DNA of 21,287 nt from an uncultured beta proteobacterium (GCA_903927495.1 CAIYNH010000449.1:1-21287); one strand, 5' to 3'; counted from the stretch's first letter, positions 8,144 to 16,870 are shown. Notes: generated by a model not told the origin, from the letters alone. A program made the numbers and translations.

Positions 8144-9046
8144 ATGAGAGTTGTAGTTACAGGTGCGAGTGGTTTCATTGGAAGATATGCACTCCCCTTG
8201 CTTGTGGCGCAGGGGCACGAAGTGTTTGCCGCCACTACTAAAGCACGTACCAATACTTCCGACGGCGTACAGTGGTTTGAGTGCGACCTATTGGAAGACA
8301 CAGGCGCTGAAGTGGCTATGGACGCCATCCGGCCTGAAGGCTTGCTGCATTTAGCTTGGTATGCTGAACACGGGAGATTTTGGAGTGCCCCCGAGAATTT
8401 TGCGTGGTGTAAAGCGACAGCTGACCTCCTTGCAGCATTCCGAAAAAGCGGTGGCCGCCGGCTAGTGATTAGCGGCACCTGTGCTGAATATGATTGGTCT
8501 CAAGGCTATTGTGTTGAAGATAAAACACCCACTGCGCCCAACACGGTCTATGGGAAATGCAAGGACGTGACAAGGCAATACGCGCAGGCGTATTGCCTTG
8601 CTCACGGACTAGAGTTGGCTTGGGCAAGAATTTTCTTTCCATATGGTCTAGGTGAGCCAGCAGGCAGGCTCTTGCCTTCGGTTTTGATGGCAATGAATCG
8701 CGGTGAAACGGTGCAGTGTTCTCACGGCAAACAGTTTCGCGATTTCATTCACGTAAGTGATACAGCTTCAGCTCTCATTCACTTATTGACGGCGGTCGAT
8801 TCAACCGGAATTTTCAACATCGGATCGGGCGAGCCACTGCAAATTATGTCGATCATAAATATGTGTGCCAGTCGCTTTCATCATAAAGTGAACATTGACT
8901 TTGGCAGCATCCCGGTTTCTGAAAGCGATCCCAGAATGCTGGTGGCGAGTATCGATAATTTGCTCAATACAGGCTGGAAACCGGCAACATCGATCAGTCA
9001 GGGCATTGATCAGTACGTTGATTTTTATTCAACTTTAGTGAGGTAG
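8144..9046 (+). CDS. Extended-SDR NDP-sugar 4-ketoreductase (RfbJ/YerF-like role)
   Basis: The 300-residue protein has GASGFIG (7-13) for NAD(P) binding, ISGTCAEYDW (109-118), catalytic YGKCK (Tyr136, Lys140), ARIFFPYGLGE (161-171) and FRDFIHVSD. It is in the size range of CDP-abequose-synthase-type reductases (about 300 residues). The expected role is stereospecific reduction of the 4-keto group of a CDP-6-deoxy-hexulose, ending the sugar-nucleotide pathway; a 4-epimerase role is less likely after rfbG. It starts 3 bases after the C-methyltransferase stop, so the two are likely co-translated. The stereochemistry of the product is unknown. Confidence 0.8.
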   Translation: MRVVVTGASGFIGRYALPLLVAQGHEVFAATTKARTNTSDGVQWFECDLLEDTGAEVAMDAIRPEGLLHLAWYAEHGRFWSAPENFAWCKATADLLAAFRKSGGRRLVISGTCAEYDWSQGYCVEDKTPTAPNTVYGKCKDVTRQYAQAYCLAHGLELAWARIFFPYGLGEPAGRLLPSVLMAMNRGETVQCSHGKQFRDFIHVSDTASALIHLLTAVDSTGIFNIGSGEPLQIMSIINMCASRFHHKVNIDFGSIPVSESDPRMLVASIDNLLNTGWKPATSISQGIDQYVDFYSTLVR

Positions 9047-9053
9047 CAAGAAG

Positions 9054-9833
9054 ATGAACCCAAACCAACAGTTCGCAACAGAGCGGAGCAAAATTCTTGA
9101 CGTATTGGGAACCAACCGAGAAGTCAAGTTGGCTACCAGTTCATGGATTAATTTGGCGCAAACGCATAAATATTCTTACCAATTTGATTGGCAAGGACGC
9201 CCCATCATTCAGTACCCCCAGGACATGGTGGCTATGCAGGAACTGATTTGGCAGATCAAGCCCGACTTGATCATCGAAACGGGCATTGCCCATGGCGGTT
9301 CTCTTATTTTCAGCGCATCCATGCTGGCGTTGCTGGATATGTGCGATGCTATCGAATCTGGCGAGAAAATGGACCCAAGAGTTTCGCGCCGCAAAATGCT
9401 TGGCATCGACATTGACATTCGTACCCACAATCGTGCTGCCATTGAGGCGCACCCCATGGCATCACGCATTCAGATGATTCAGGGCTCCAGCATTGCGCCT
9501 GAAATCATCGAGCAAGTACGCGCTGTGGCCACCAACTATTCAAAAATCCTGGTCTGCCTTGATAGCAACCACACGCACGATCACGTGCTGGCTGAGTTGC
9601 AAGCCTACGCACCATTAACCAGCGTGGGCAGCTATTGCGTCGCCTTCGACACCGTGGTTGAAGACATGCCCATAGAAATGTTCCCGGATCGCCCCTGGGG
9701 GCCAGGCAACAATCCAAAAACTGCGGTCTGGGAATACCTCAAGACGCACCCGGAATTTGAGATCGACAAGAGCATTCAGCACAAACTGCTGATTACTGTT
9801 GCGCCGGATGGGTATTTAAAGCGGGTTGCATGA
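9054..9833 (+). CDS. CmcI-family (cephalosporin hydroxylase / rhamnosyl O-methyltransferase) protein
   Basis: This 259-residue protein has the SAM-type Rossmann core of the CmcI/RMNT family: LIIETGIAHGGS (72-83), LGIDIDIRTHNR (116-127), MIQGSSI (141-147) and ILVCLDSNHTHDHVLAEL (165-182). A C-terminal tract contains RPWGPGNNPKTAVWEYL. The family name comes from cephamycin CmcI, but related proteins O-methylate deoxyhexoses such as the rhamnose of mycobacterial glycopeptidolipids. In this position, 7 bases after the ketoreductase and before wzx, sugar O-methylation is the best inference, possibly at O2 of the CDP-branched sugar or of the transferred residue. Family recognition is strong; substrate and timing are not known. 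Confidence 0.85.
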   Translation: MNPNQQFATERSKILDVLGTNREVKLATSSWINLAQTHKYSYQFDWQGRPIIQYPQDMVAMQELIWQIKPDLIIETGIAHGGSLIFSASMLALLDMCDAIESGEKMDPRVSRRKMLGIDIDIRTHNRAAIEAHPMASRIQMIQGSSIAPEIIEQVRAVATNYSKILVCLDSNHTHDHVLAELQAYAPLTSVGSYCVAFDTVVEDMPIEMFPDRPWGPGNNPKTAVWEYLKTHPEFEIDKSIQHKLLITVAPDGYLKRVA

Positions 9834-9845
9834 CCGTACGGCTGA

Positions 9846-11339
9846 ATGCTTAAGCGCAACCTCATCGCCAACTACCTGGGCCAAGGCTGGTCGGCACTGA
9901 TGGGCTTGATATTCGTTCCGGTCTATATCAGATACTTAGGTATTGAAGCATATGGGTTGATTGGCGTATTTGCAAGTTTGCAAGCTTGGTTTGTATTGCT
10001 CGATATGGGTCTGGCACCAACTCTAAGTCGCGAAATGTCCCGATTTAGTGCTGGAGCGCATACTCCAAAAAGCATCAATACTTTGCTAATTACGCTGGAG
10101 CGGGTTTACTTGGCCGTTGCAATAGTTATATTCATTATATTGGCAGCTACGGCACCTTGGATAGCGAACGGTTGGCTTAATGTTATACATCTGGATATAT
10201 CTATTGTTATACAAGCCCTCCAAGTAACTTCGCTTGTTATAGCATTTCGATGGATGGCAACACTTTATCGAAGCGCGATAAACGGCTTGCAATACATGGT
10301 GTGGCTCAACGCCTTTTCATCAATAGCATCGACCCTGCGCGGTGCTGGTGTCATTTTGGTGCTCGCCTATGTCTCGCCAACCATTGGCGCCTTTTTTATT
10401 TTCCAACTCGTGGTCACAGCCTTTGAAGTGCTCGTGTTGGTCGTTCGGGTGCGAAAATACCTGCCCGCTAGGCCTGTGGATTGTGGATTTTCGTGGATAG
10501 CTTTGAAAAGTGTATGGGAATTTGCAGCAAGTATGATGTTATTGACCTTGCTCTCAATTCTTCTCACGCAGATAGACAAATTAATGCTTTCGAAACTCCT
10601 GACTCTGGAGAATTTCGGCTATTTTACGTTGGCCACAGCCGTTTCAGGCGTGGTGATCATGATTACAGGTCCAATTTGCAATGTAGCACTTCCTAAATTG
10701 ACAGAGGCCTATGCAAGGGAAGATAAAGGGCAGCTTGAAAAATACTACCGCGAGTTTACGCAGTTATTGATAATAACTACAGTGCCAGCGTCACTTGTTA
10801 TTTCACTTTTTTCTGGGCAATTGATTATGCTCTGGACGCATGATCAGATTACATCCGACGCAGTAGCAACGATTTTGACGTTTTGGGTTATTGGCACCGG
10901 ACTCAATGCGATAATGCACATGCCCTACTATCTGCAAATTGCAGCGGGCAAAATGAAAGCTAACATTACATTTAATGTTGCGGCGCTGTTTTTTATGATT
11001 CCTTTGTACTTTTATTTGGTACCGAAGTTTGGGGCATTGGGCGCCGCCTATGCGTGGATTGGGATTAATGCAAGCTATTTTCTCGGTTTGGCGTATTTTG
11101 TTCACAAATCAATATTCAATAAACCCATGATAAGTTGGTACATCAAGGATGTAGTTTGGCCATCCACTCTGCCAATTATCTTTGTCATTGGTTTGAAGAC
11201 AAGTAATCTTTCATTGGAGAAATATGGATTCGTTCCGCAAGCAGCTCTTCTGGTGGCTATTTATTTAGTCGCTGTATTTCTGTCGTTGGCTTCTTCCGAC
11301 CGGGGTAGTATATTTCTAAGGACTGCATTGAAAATTTGA
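9846..11339 (+). CDS. wzx: Wzx-type lipid-linked oligosaccharide flippase
   Basis: The protein has 497 residues and is strongly hydrophobic throughout, with roughly 12-14 predicted membrane segments by eye. The N-terminus NLIANYLGQGWSALMGLIFV followed by PVYIRYLGIEAYGLIGVFAS is the characteristic opening of PST/MATE-like polysaccharide exporters. Further typical tracts are QIDKLMLSKLLTLENFGYFTLA and the C-terminal YFYLVPKFGALGAAYAW. It moves undecaprenyl-diphosphate-linked repeat units across the inner membrane to the periplasmic Wzy polymerase. Base composition falls here (one sampled line at 10141 is 27 G+C of 60). It starts 12 bases after the CmcI-family gene without a good Shine-Dalgarno. 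Confidence 0.9.
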   Translation: MLKRNLIANYLGQGWSALMGLIFVPVYIRYLGIEAYGLIGVFASLQAWFVLLDMGLAPTLSREMSRFSAGAHTPKSINTLLITLERVYLAVAIVIFIILAATAPWIANGWLNVIHLDISIVIQALQVTSLVIAFRWMATLYRSAINGLQYMVWLNAFSSIASTLRGAGVILVLAYVSPTIGAFFIFQLVVTAFEVLVLVVRVRKYLPARPVDCGFSWIALKSVWEFAASMMLLTLLSILLTQIDKLMLSKLLTLENFGYFTLATAVSGVVIMITGPICNVALPKLTEAYAREDKGQLEKYYREFTQLLIITTVPASLVISLFSGQLIMLWTHDQITSDAVATILTFWVIGTGLNAIMHMPYYLQIAAGKMKANITFNVAALFFMIPLYFYLVPKFGALGAAYAWIGINASYFLGLAYFVHKSIFNKPMISWYIKDVVWPSTLPIIFVIGLKTSNLSLEKYGFVPQAALLVAIYLVAVFLSLASSDRGSIFLRTALKI

Positions 11340-11361
11340 GGCAAATACGCTTGGAATTATT

Positions 11362-12318
11362 ATGATTGAAAATTCTGTTCAGATATTTGTACCGACTTAT
11401 AACCGATGTTCACTGTTGGAGTTGGCGGTAAAAAGTGTCCTTAATCAAACCCATCAGATCCTGCAAGTAGTTATTCTGGATAATGCGTCGACTGATGAAA
11501 CCAGCAAATTGATGAATGCATGGGTCAAGAAAGATAGTCGCGTAAAATACATAAAGAATCCGCGCAATCTCGGAATGATCGGTAATTTCAATCAAATTCG
11601 CGGCCATATCTCGTCAGATTATTTTTGTGTGTTGACAGATGACGATGTTTATGAACCTATTTTTCTTCAAACTGCGTTGGAGCTGTTTTGCAGGTTTCCA
11701 TCTTCCGGTTTTGTAGGTACCAATGCACCGATACGGAAAGGTGGAATAGTCACTAAAACAATGATTGAAGACTGGGAAGAAGGGTTTCATCCAAAGGGTT
11801 CAAAAATACTTCAATGCGCTCGCAGTCAGCACCCCCTCTTTACACATTGTTTGTTTAAGTCAGAACTTGCTGAAGAGTTTGTTTTTTATGAGTCGGTTGA
11901 AACAGTATCTGACGGATTTCTGTTGACTTGTTTGGCCACAAAGTATGATATGGCGATTTCAAAAGTTATCACAGGCTATTGGGATTTGCATGGTCAAAAT
12001 ATGACAATGCTTCAGGTCAAGAATCCAAAACGGTACATTGATTGTTTGGTGGCGCTTGGAAAGCTGTATCAATCATATTGTGATAGAAATGCACTCGTTA
12101 ATAGATTGAAATATTTCCATTTCACCCGGATTTGCGTTGGACTGCTGGATGTTGGGAGAAATAGGAATATATTTATTCAAGAGATTTCTCGTGGTGATGT
12201 CAAATTAGTTGTTGGTCCATGGGCAATTGTTACACTTAAAGCTCTACGGGCTATTCAATTTCTGGATATGGCTTTAGCTGTAAAGAAATTGCTTCGAAAG
12301 TTGGCCTTAAATGCTTGA
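11362..12318 (+). CDS. Glycosyltransferase family 2 (GT-A)
   Basis: The 318-residue protein opens with QIFVPTYNRCSLLELAVKSV (7-26) and LDNASTDET (39-47), the GT2 nucleotide-binding region. It carries the metal/UDP-binding acidic motif LTDDDVYEP (91-99). The catalytic C-terminal half includes an EDW near residue 137. No membrane spans are evident. It would transfer a sugar with inversion to the lipid-linked repeat. It is A+T-rich (line 11461 has 25 G+C of 60), like wzx, and is separated from wzx by 22 bases. The donor is unknown. Confidence 0.85.
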   Translation: MIENSVQIFVPTYNRCSLLELAVKSVLNQTHQILQVVILDNASTDETSKLMNAWVKKDSRVKYIKNPRNLGMIGNFNQIRGHISSDYFCVLTDDDVYEPIFLQTALELFCRFPSSGFVGTNAPIRKGGIVTKTMIEDWEEGFHPKGSKILQCARSQHPLFTHCLFKSELAEEFVFYESVETVSDGFLLTCLATKYDMAISKVITGYWDLHGQNMTMLQVKNPKRYIDCLVALGKLYQSYCDRNALVNRLKYFHFTRICVGLLDVGRNRNIFIQEISRGDVKLVVGPWAIVTLKALRAIQFLDMALAVKKLLRKLALNA

Positions 12319-13264
12319 ATCAATTGGGAAAAAGATATCGGTTTGCTTGCTCACATATAACCATGCTGACGTAATCGAATCGACTCTCAACTCCATTCTT
12401 GACCAGACGATTGATGGTTACGAAATTATCGTAAGTGACGATTGCTCGACCGATGGAAGCTGGGAGCGGATTCTTGCACTAGCAGCGGTGGATGCGCGGA
12501 TTAGACCCGTCCGCACCCCTCACAATATGGGCATGCCCGGCAATGCGAACTTCGCGGTCGCGCAAACTGACCGACCGTACATTGCGTTGTTGCACCACGA
12601 TGACCTTTATCGTCAGGACTTGCTGGAAAAATGGGCTGGTGTGTTGGCGCGCCATGAAGATGCTGCTTATGTTTTCAACAGTTACGGCGTTTATCAAAGT
12701 GACTTTGTCTATTGGGAGGCTATACCTGGCGAATGCATACACGGGCATTGGTTCCTCGACGAGTTCTTGCTGCCGCGTTGGGGCTGTGCCGTGCGCGGCA
12801 CGGCCATGGTTCGCCGCAGTGCATGGGAAGCGGTGGGTGGTATGCGCGAGCAATTCGGATTGCTCGCTGACATAGACCTGTGGATGCGACTGGCTATGTG
12901 TTGGCCGGTAGGGTATGTGCCTGAGCCGGTGATTACTGTTCGGCACCAGCGGCCGGTGGACTACCCGGATGATTACAAGGAAGAGACCGGTTGGTCGTGG
13001 CGGAGGCAGCGCTTTCTGTATCAAATCCATGCCACGAACCGACTGGACTACTTCAAACCCAGCACCCTGGCTGGGCGAGTGAAGTGGTGGGGCTTTCGGA
13101 TCAAGTTGAGCGGGGAAACCGTGAAGTGGCTTATCTATGCCGTTGTAAGGAAGAAGCCGGCGATGATCACCACCAGCTTCGATTCAGTTACTGTCTATGA
13201 TCTATGGCCACTGCGAATTTTGCGGTTTGTGTTGCAAAAGGTGTATGCGGCCAGTTTTCGATGA
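12311..13264 (+). CDS. Glycosyltransferase family 2 (GT-A)
   Basis: The 317-residue protein has SVCLLTYNHADVIESTLNSI (10-29), SDDCSTDGSW (42-51) and LLHHDDLY (93-100) as the GT2 donor-binding and metal-binding elements. The later blocks AVRGTAMVRRSAWEAVGG and LLADIDLWMRLA are typical GT2 acceptor-side motifs. The start overlaps the previous gene by 8 bases (ATGCTTGA), so translation is coupled. Its G+C content rises toward the 3' end compared with the previous gene, which suggests a junction near here. Donor and linkage are unknown. Confidence 0.85.
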   Translation: MLESIGKKISVCLLTYNHADVIESTLNSILDQTIDGYEIIVSDDCSTDGSWERILALAAVDARIRPVRTPHNMGMPGNANFAVAQTDRPYIALLHHDDLYRQDLLEKWAGVLARHEDAAYVFNSYGVYQSDFVYWEAIPGECIHGHWFLDEFLLPRWGCAVRGTAMVRRSAWEAVGGMREQFGLLADIDLWMRLAMCWPVGYVPEPVITVRHQRPVDYPDDYKEETGWSWRRQRFLYQIHATNRLDYFKPSTLAGRVKWWGFRIKLSGETVKWLIYAVVRKKPAMITTSFDSVTVYDLWPLRILRFVLQKVYAASFR

Positions 13265-14211
13265 AAACGAAGAATCCGGTGTTAACTATCTCCCTGATTT
13301 GCCCCCATGACCATCATGTTCTGGCGGAGCAGCCAACGTACTTTGCATGTAGTGAGTGCGGGCGTGTATACGATGTTGTTGAAGGCGTGGTATGCACGCT
13401 CGAAGAGACTGACAAATTTTATGAAGGGGCGTATAAAAATCAGACTAACTATTTGCCTCGTAGCGAGAAATTCTGGCACGTGTGGCCACTTTGGCTGATC
13501 AACAGCGGCTACGTTTGGATGGTGAGGAAGATTCTGCCAAAGGGTTCCACAGTGGTTGAACTCGGATGCGCTGGTGGTGTAAGGTATTTTGGCCAGCGCT
13601 ACCGCATGATCGGTTGCGATCTGTCGCTTGCGTCACTAATGAATCTAGATTTTTACGAACGCAGGGTGCAAGTGGACGCAGCTGCCTGCATTGCCCTGCC
13701 GGACAACTCGGTCGATGCTGTGATCAGTTCCTACTTTTGGGAACATATACCACCTAAAAGCAAACCGAAGATTCTGGAGGAATGTAAAAGAGTCCTCAAG
13801 CCGGGTGGCAAGCTGGTCTTTCTCTACGATGTGGAGACTGACAACCCTTTGATCCGACAGTTCAAGAAACGAGACCTTCAGCTCTACAACAAGCTTTTCA
13901 TAGATGGCGATGGCCATCTCGGCTATCAATCTTCTGACGACAACGTGTCGCTCTATCAACGGGCCGGGTACGAGGTACTTAAACAACGGGGCCTTGAGAA
14001 AACATGCTTCCAGTCCCCTTCTGCGTATGACAAGCTTGCATGTTTTGGCACATCCACAAAACCGCTTTTGGCATGGGCGGCTGGCTTGGGGCGGCAGCCA
14101 TTCTTCTATCCCTACACGGTATTTATGCGCTTGATAGACACGTTGGTGTGCCCATTGCTCCCCAACCGATGGTCGAGAATATCTATGGTTGTCTGCAAGA
14201 AACATGGTTGA
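13261..14211 (+). CDS. Class I SAM-dependent methyltransferase with N-terminal zinc-ribbon-like segment
   Basis: The protein has 316 residues from ATG 13261, which forms an ATGA overlap with the upstream glycosyltransferase stop; an in-frame ATG at 13204 lies deep in that gene and is less likely. Residues 10-45 resemble a Trm112-like/zinc-ribbon opening: ICPHDHH with Cys14 and histidines, then CSEC with Cys30 and Cys33, so the first half may use His in place of a second Cys. The SAM fold follows, with STVVELGCAGGVRYF (96-110), MIGCDLS (116-122), an acidic ALPDNSVDAVISSYFWEHIP and the post-core RVLKPGGKLVF. It probably methylates a sugar in the repeat or at the chain end; the substrate is unknown. 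Confidence 0.82.
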   Translation: MKTKNPVLTISLICPHDHHVLAEQPTYFACSECGRVYDVVEGVVCTLEETDKFYEGAYKNQTNYLPRSEKFWHVWPLWLINSGYVWMVRKILPKGSTVVELGCAGGVRYFGQRYRMIGCDLSLASLMNLDFYERRVQVDAAACIALPDNSVDAVISSYFWEHIPPKSKPKILEECKRVLKPGGKLVFLYDVETDNPLIRQFKKRDLQLYNKLFIDGDGHLGYQSSDDNVSLYQRAGYEVLKQRGLEKTCFQSPSAYDKLACFGTSTKPLLAWAAGLGRQPFFYPYTVFMRLIDTLVCPLLPNRWSRISMVVCKKHG

Positions 14212-14265
14212 GAACCATTGCCAAGTTGTAAAAACTCTCTCCAAACAAATGCTTTTACAGATAAC

Positions 14266-15339
14266 ATGAAGATTCTTGTCATCGGTAAGTTTTACACCGA
14301 AGGGTTCGCTCTACATATTGCCGAAACACTGCCAATCATGGGGCACAGCGTTCGGCGATTTGAGCCGGGATTTCAATCTGGTCGGCTTGGCGGCAAACTG
14401 GGCCATCGCATCGACCAAGTTCGCGGGGTTATGTATTCAAGCAGCGACGGTATACCAGCGATCCGAGCGCGGCGCATGCGCGCCCTTTGGGCTGAGACAG
14501 AGATTGGGCCGCTTGACGTAGTGATTGTTTGTCATGACTTTCTCTGGCCCGCAGAGGTGGCTGAACTAAAGCGCCGCACTAATGCCCAGATTGCAATGTG
14601 GTTTCCTGACCATCTGGCAAATTTTGGGCGTGGATACTTTATGAACGCACCCTATGATGGACTCTTTTTCAAAGACCCCTATATCAAGCATGTGTTGGGC
14701 GACGTGCTGCAAAGCCCGGTGCACTTCTTGCCTGAGTGCTTCAATCCGGCCCAACATTGGCTGCCAGAAGAGCAAATCGGGAACGACCCCAAGTACCAAT
14801 GCGACATTACAACGGCTGGTAATCAGCATTCATGGCGGGTGGCTATATTTAAGCACCTGACCGATTACGACGTCAAGCTTTGGGGTAATCCCGCTCCGCT
14901 ATGGATGAACGCCGATGACGTGGCTGGGATGCATCAGGGCCATGGGGTTTACAACCACGACAAGGTCCGTGCATTTCGCGGTGCAAGTATCGTGATTAAC
15001 AATCTACACTATGGTGAGACGTGGGGCTTAAATGTCCGCACATTTGAGGCAGCTGGCGCGGGCGCCTTTCAAATGGTCGATTGGCGACCGGGTTTAAGTC
15101 ACTTGTTCGAGGATGGAAAAGAATTGATCACGTATCAAAGTATGGTCGACCTGAAACAGAAGATTGACTACTGGCTGCTTCGACCCGGGGAGAGGCGTGC
15201 GATTGCCTTGGCAGGGATGCTTCGAGCACATAAATCGCACACGTATGAGCATCGTTTGAAACTACTTCTGAACACTCTGACAGGTACCGAACACGGATAT
15301 CCGATGCCACGAATTTACTGCGATGTAGCTCGAGCATAG
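14266..15339 (+). CDS. CgeB-like (DUF3880/GT1-related) glycosyltransferase
   Basis: The protein has 357 residues from ATG 14266; an upstream in-frame TTG at 14218 is rejected because the conserved strand MKILVIGKFYTEGFALHI begins at the ATG. Recognisable CgeB-family blocks are DVVIVCHDFLWPAE (84-97), AMWFPDHLANFG (110-121), GLFFKDPYIKHVL (132-144) and FLPECFNPAQH (154-164). They are followed by a C-terminal half with VKLWGNP, RTFEAAGAGAFQMVDW and LFEDGKELITY, the glycosyltransferase-like C-terminal block. Proteins of this kind act as GT-B transferases in polysaccharide and glycopeptide clusters. Its role here is inferred as sugar transfer to the repeat unit. A 54-base gap precedes it, with no strong ribosome site. 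Confidence 0.75.
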   Translation: MKILVIGKFYTEGFALHIAETLPIMGHSVRRFEPGFQSGRLGGKLGHRIDQVRGVMYSSSDGIPAIRARRMRALWAETEIGPLDVVIVCHDFLWPAEVAELKRRTNAQIAMWFPDHLANFGRGYFMNAPYDGLFFKDPYIKHVLGDVLQSPVHFLPECFNPAQHWLPEEQIGNDPKYQCDITTAGNQHSWRVAIFKHLTDYDVKLWGNPAPLWMNADDVAGMHQGHGVYNHDKVRAFRGASIVINNLHYGETWGLNVRTFEAAGAGAFQMVDWRPGLSHLFEDGKELITYQSMVDLKQKIDYWLLRPGERRAIALAGMLRAHKSHTYEHRLKLLLNTLTGTEHGYPMPRIYCDVARA

Positions 15340-15343
15340 CAAC

Positions 15344-16870
15344 ATGACTAATCGAATAACCGATAACCCTCCACTTCCCCATTTGGCTGCAAAATCAGCA
15401 AACGTCATTCCAATTCTTTTGGTAAGAGTATTGGTCGTATTATTGTGTTCCTTTATCTTTGCTGGGCTTTCGTTAGAATTGATGGATGACATTCAAGGAT
15501 TGATGGCTTATACATTGTTGCTGCTCTGGTACTTATATTACGAGATCAGGTATTTATGGTCATATGATAATCATCTATTTTTTGTTAACCCTGTTGTTCT
15601 AGCTTCGGTTTTCACTTTTGTACTGACCTTTGGCATCACTAATGTGCTATTTTTGTTGCCAGAAAAGTTTTTGATTGTGGTTGGACTGCGACCAATAGCA
15701 ACGCCATGGATGAATCAGTTGATGATGCTAGTACTATTAGGTGCAGTTGCTATGTGGGTGGGCTACACCTCGGTCATGGGGCGCACCTTAGGTCGAGGAA
15801 TTCAAAGCAGTAGTGTTTTGAAAAAATGGATGGCACCGGCTTTACGAATCAACAAACCAGCGATCTATTTTTGTATGGCACTTAGCTTAGCAACAACGAT
15901 CTGGGCCATAAGTCTCGGGGTGTTTGGTTATTCATCTACATATGACCAACTGATTGCCGCTGCCAATGTAACACAGTACATCAATATGGCAGACTCCTTG
16001 GGTAAAATGGCTTTGGTGGCTGTGTCTCTGCAATGCTTTTCATCGCCACGGTCTGCCTCCGCCGATAGAAACCTCTTGTTGATCATATTGGGATACGAAG
16101 TCGCTCTAGGTCTGCTATCCGGCTTCAAAAGTGCAGTTGCAATGCCCTTCATCATTGTAGGGATGACTCACTACAGTCGACGGAATCATTTCCCTAGATG
16201 GTTGCTGCCCAGTGTTTTGGCGGCTATTGTGGTAGCTTATGCAGTAATTGAACCATTCCGGGTTGCTCGGAACAACGAATCAAGCTTTAATGGAACCAGT
16301 CTTGGGAGTATCGTCTCCACGATGAGTGGTGCTGACGCTCTAAAACCAGGTATGGATGAGATGGACAACAACTTTTTCATCAATTTTTTTGCACGATATA
16401 ACCAGACTTATGTGGCGTCGCTTGGAATCGAATATACCGCCAATAACGAAGAATTACCAATAGGTAGTCCAGAGTTCCTGGGTGATATTTTACTTGCGCC
16501 TGCACACGCGCTACTGCCGCGGTTTATCTGGGAAGGAAAGTCACTCCAAAATATTGGTACCTGGTACACAAATGAAATCCTCGGGTTTGAGATCGCCAGT
16601 TCCACAGCCATGAGTCCTTTTACTTATCTCAATTTCGCAGGAGGACCTCTGGCAATATTTCTTGGTTTTCTCTTTATTGGAATATTGCAAAGAAGTGTTT
16701 TTGATGGATTGAGAACCTTTGGAGTTGGTGGATTAATAGTTCTTTTCGGACTTCTCGGCACATTGGTGAATATTGATTCTGCATTCAATAGCATAATTGT
16801 TGCCATGATCCGATTTCCTCCGATTTTGCTGATTCTGCAATATATGCTATTGAGAAGAAAGAAAGTTTAA
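15344..16870 (+). CDS. wzy: O-antigen polymerase (Wzy-type) integral membrane protein
   Basis: The 508-residue protein has about ten or more hydrophobic segments by eye, starting with IPILLVRVLVVLLCSFIFAG. A large hydrophilic, presumably periplasmic, segment spans roughly residues 310-400 and contains LLPRFIWEGK (around 390-399), a tract typical of Wzy-like polymerases. Sequence conservation in this family is low, so the call rests on topology, length, that motif and the presence of wzx in the same cluster. It joins repeat units on undecaprenyl diphosphate at the periplasmic face. It is A+T-rich; the line at 15541 has 20 G+C of 60. It starts 4 bases after the CgeB-like gene. Confidence 0.82.
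   Translation: MTNRITDNPPLPHLAAKSANVIPILLVRVLVVLLCSFIFAGLSLELMDDIQGLMAYTLLLLWYLYYEIRYLWSYDNHLFFVNPVVLASVFTFVLTFGITNVLFLLPEKFLIVVGLRPIATPWMNQLMMLVLLGAVAMWVGYTSVMGRTLGRGIQSSSVLKKWMAPALRINKPAIYFCMALSLATTIWAISLGVFGYSSTYDQLIAAANVTQYINMADSLGKMALVAVSLQCFSSPRSASADRNLLLIILGYEVALGLLSGFKSAVAMPFIIVGMTHYSRRNHFPRWLLPSVLAAIVVAYAVIEPFRVARNNESSFNGTSLGSIVSTMSGADALKPGMDEMDNNFFINFFARYNQTYVASLGIEYTANNEELPIGSPEFLGDILLAPAHALLPRFIWEGKSLQNIGTWYTNEILGFEIASSTAMSPFTYLNFAGGPLAIFLGFLFIGILQRSVFDGLRTFGVGGLIVLFGLLGTLVNIDSAFNSIIVAMIRFPPILLILQYMLLRRKKV

Noticed and set aside
13204..13260. Upstream in-frame ATG for the methyltransferase, giving 19 extra residues
   Set aside because: It would overlap the preceding glycosyltransferase by 61 bases, while ATG 13261 gives the same ATGA overlap used throughout the cluster and directly precedes the zinc-ribbon segment.
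14218..14265. In-frame TTG start for the CgeB-like gene
   Set aside because: The extra residues are polar and unlike the family start; the conserved first beta strand begins at ATG 14266.
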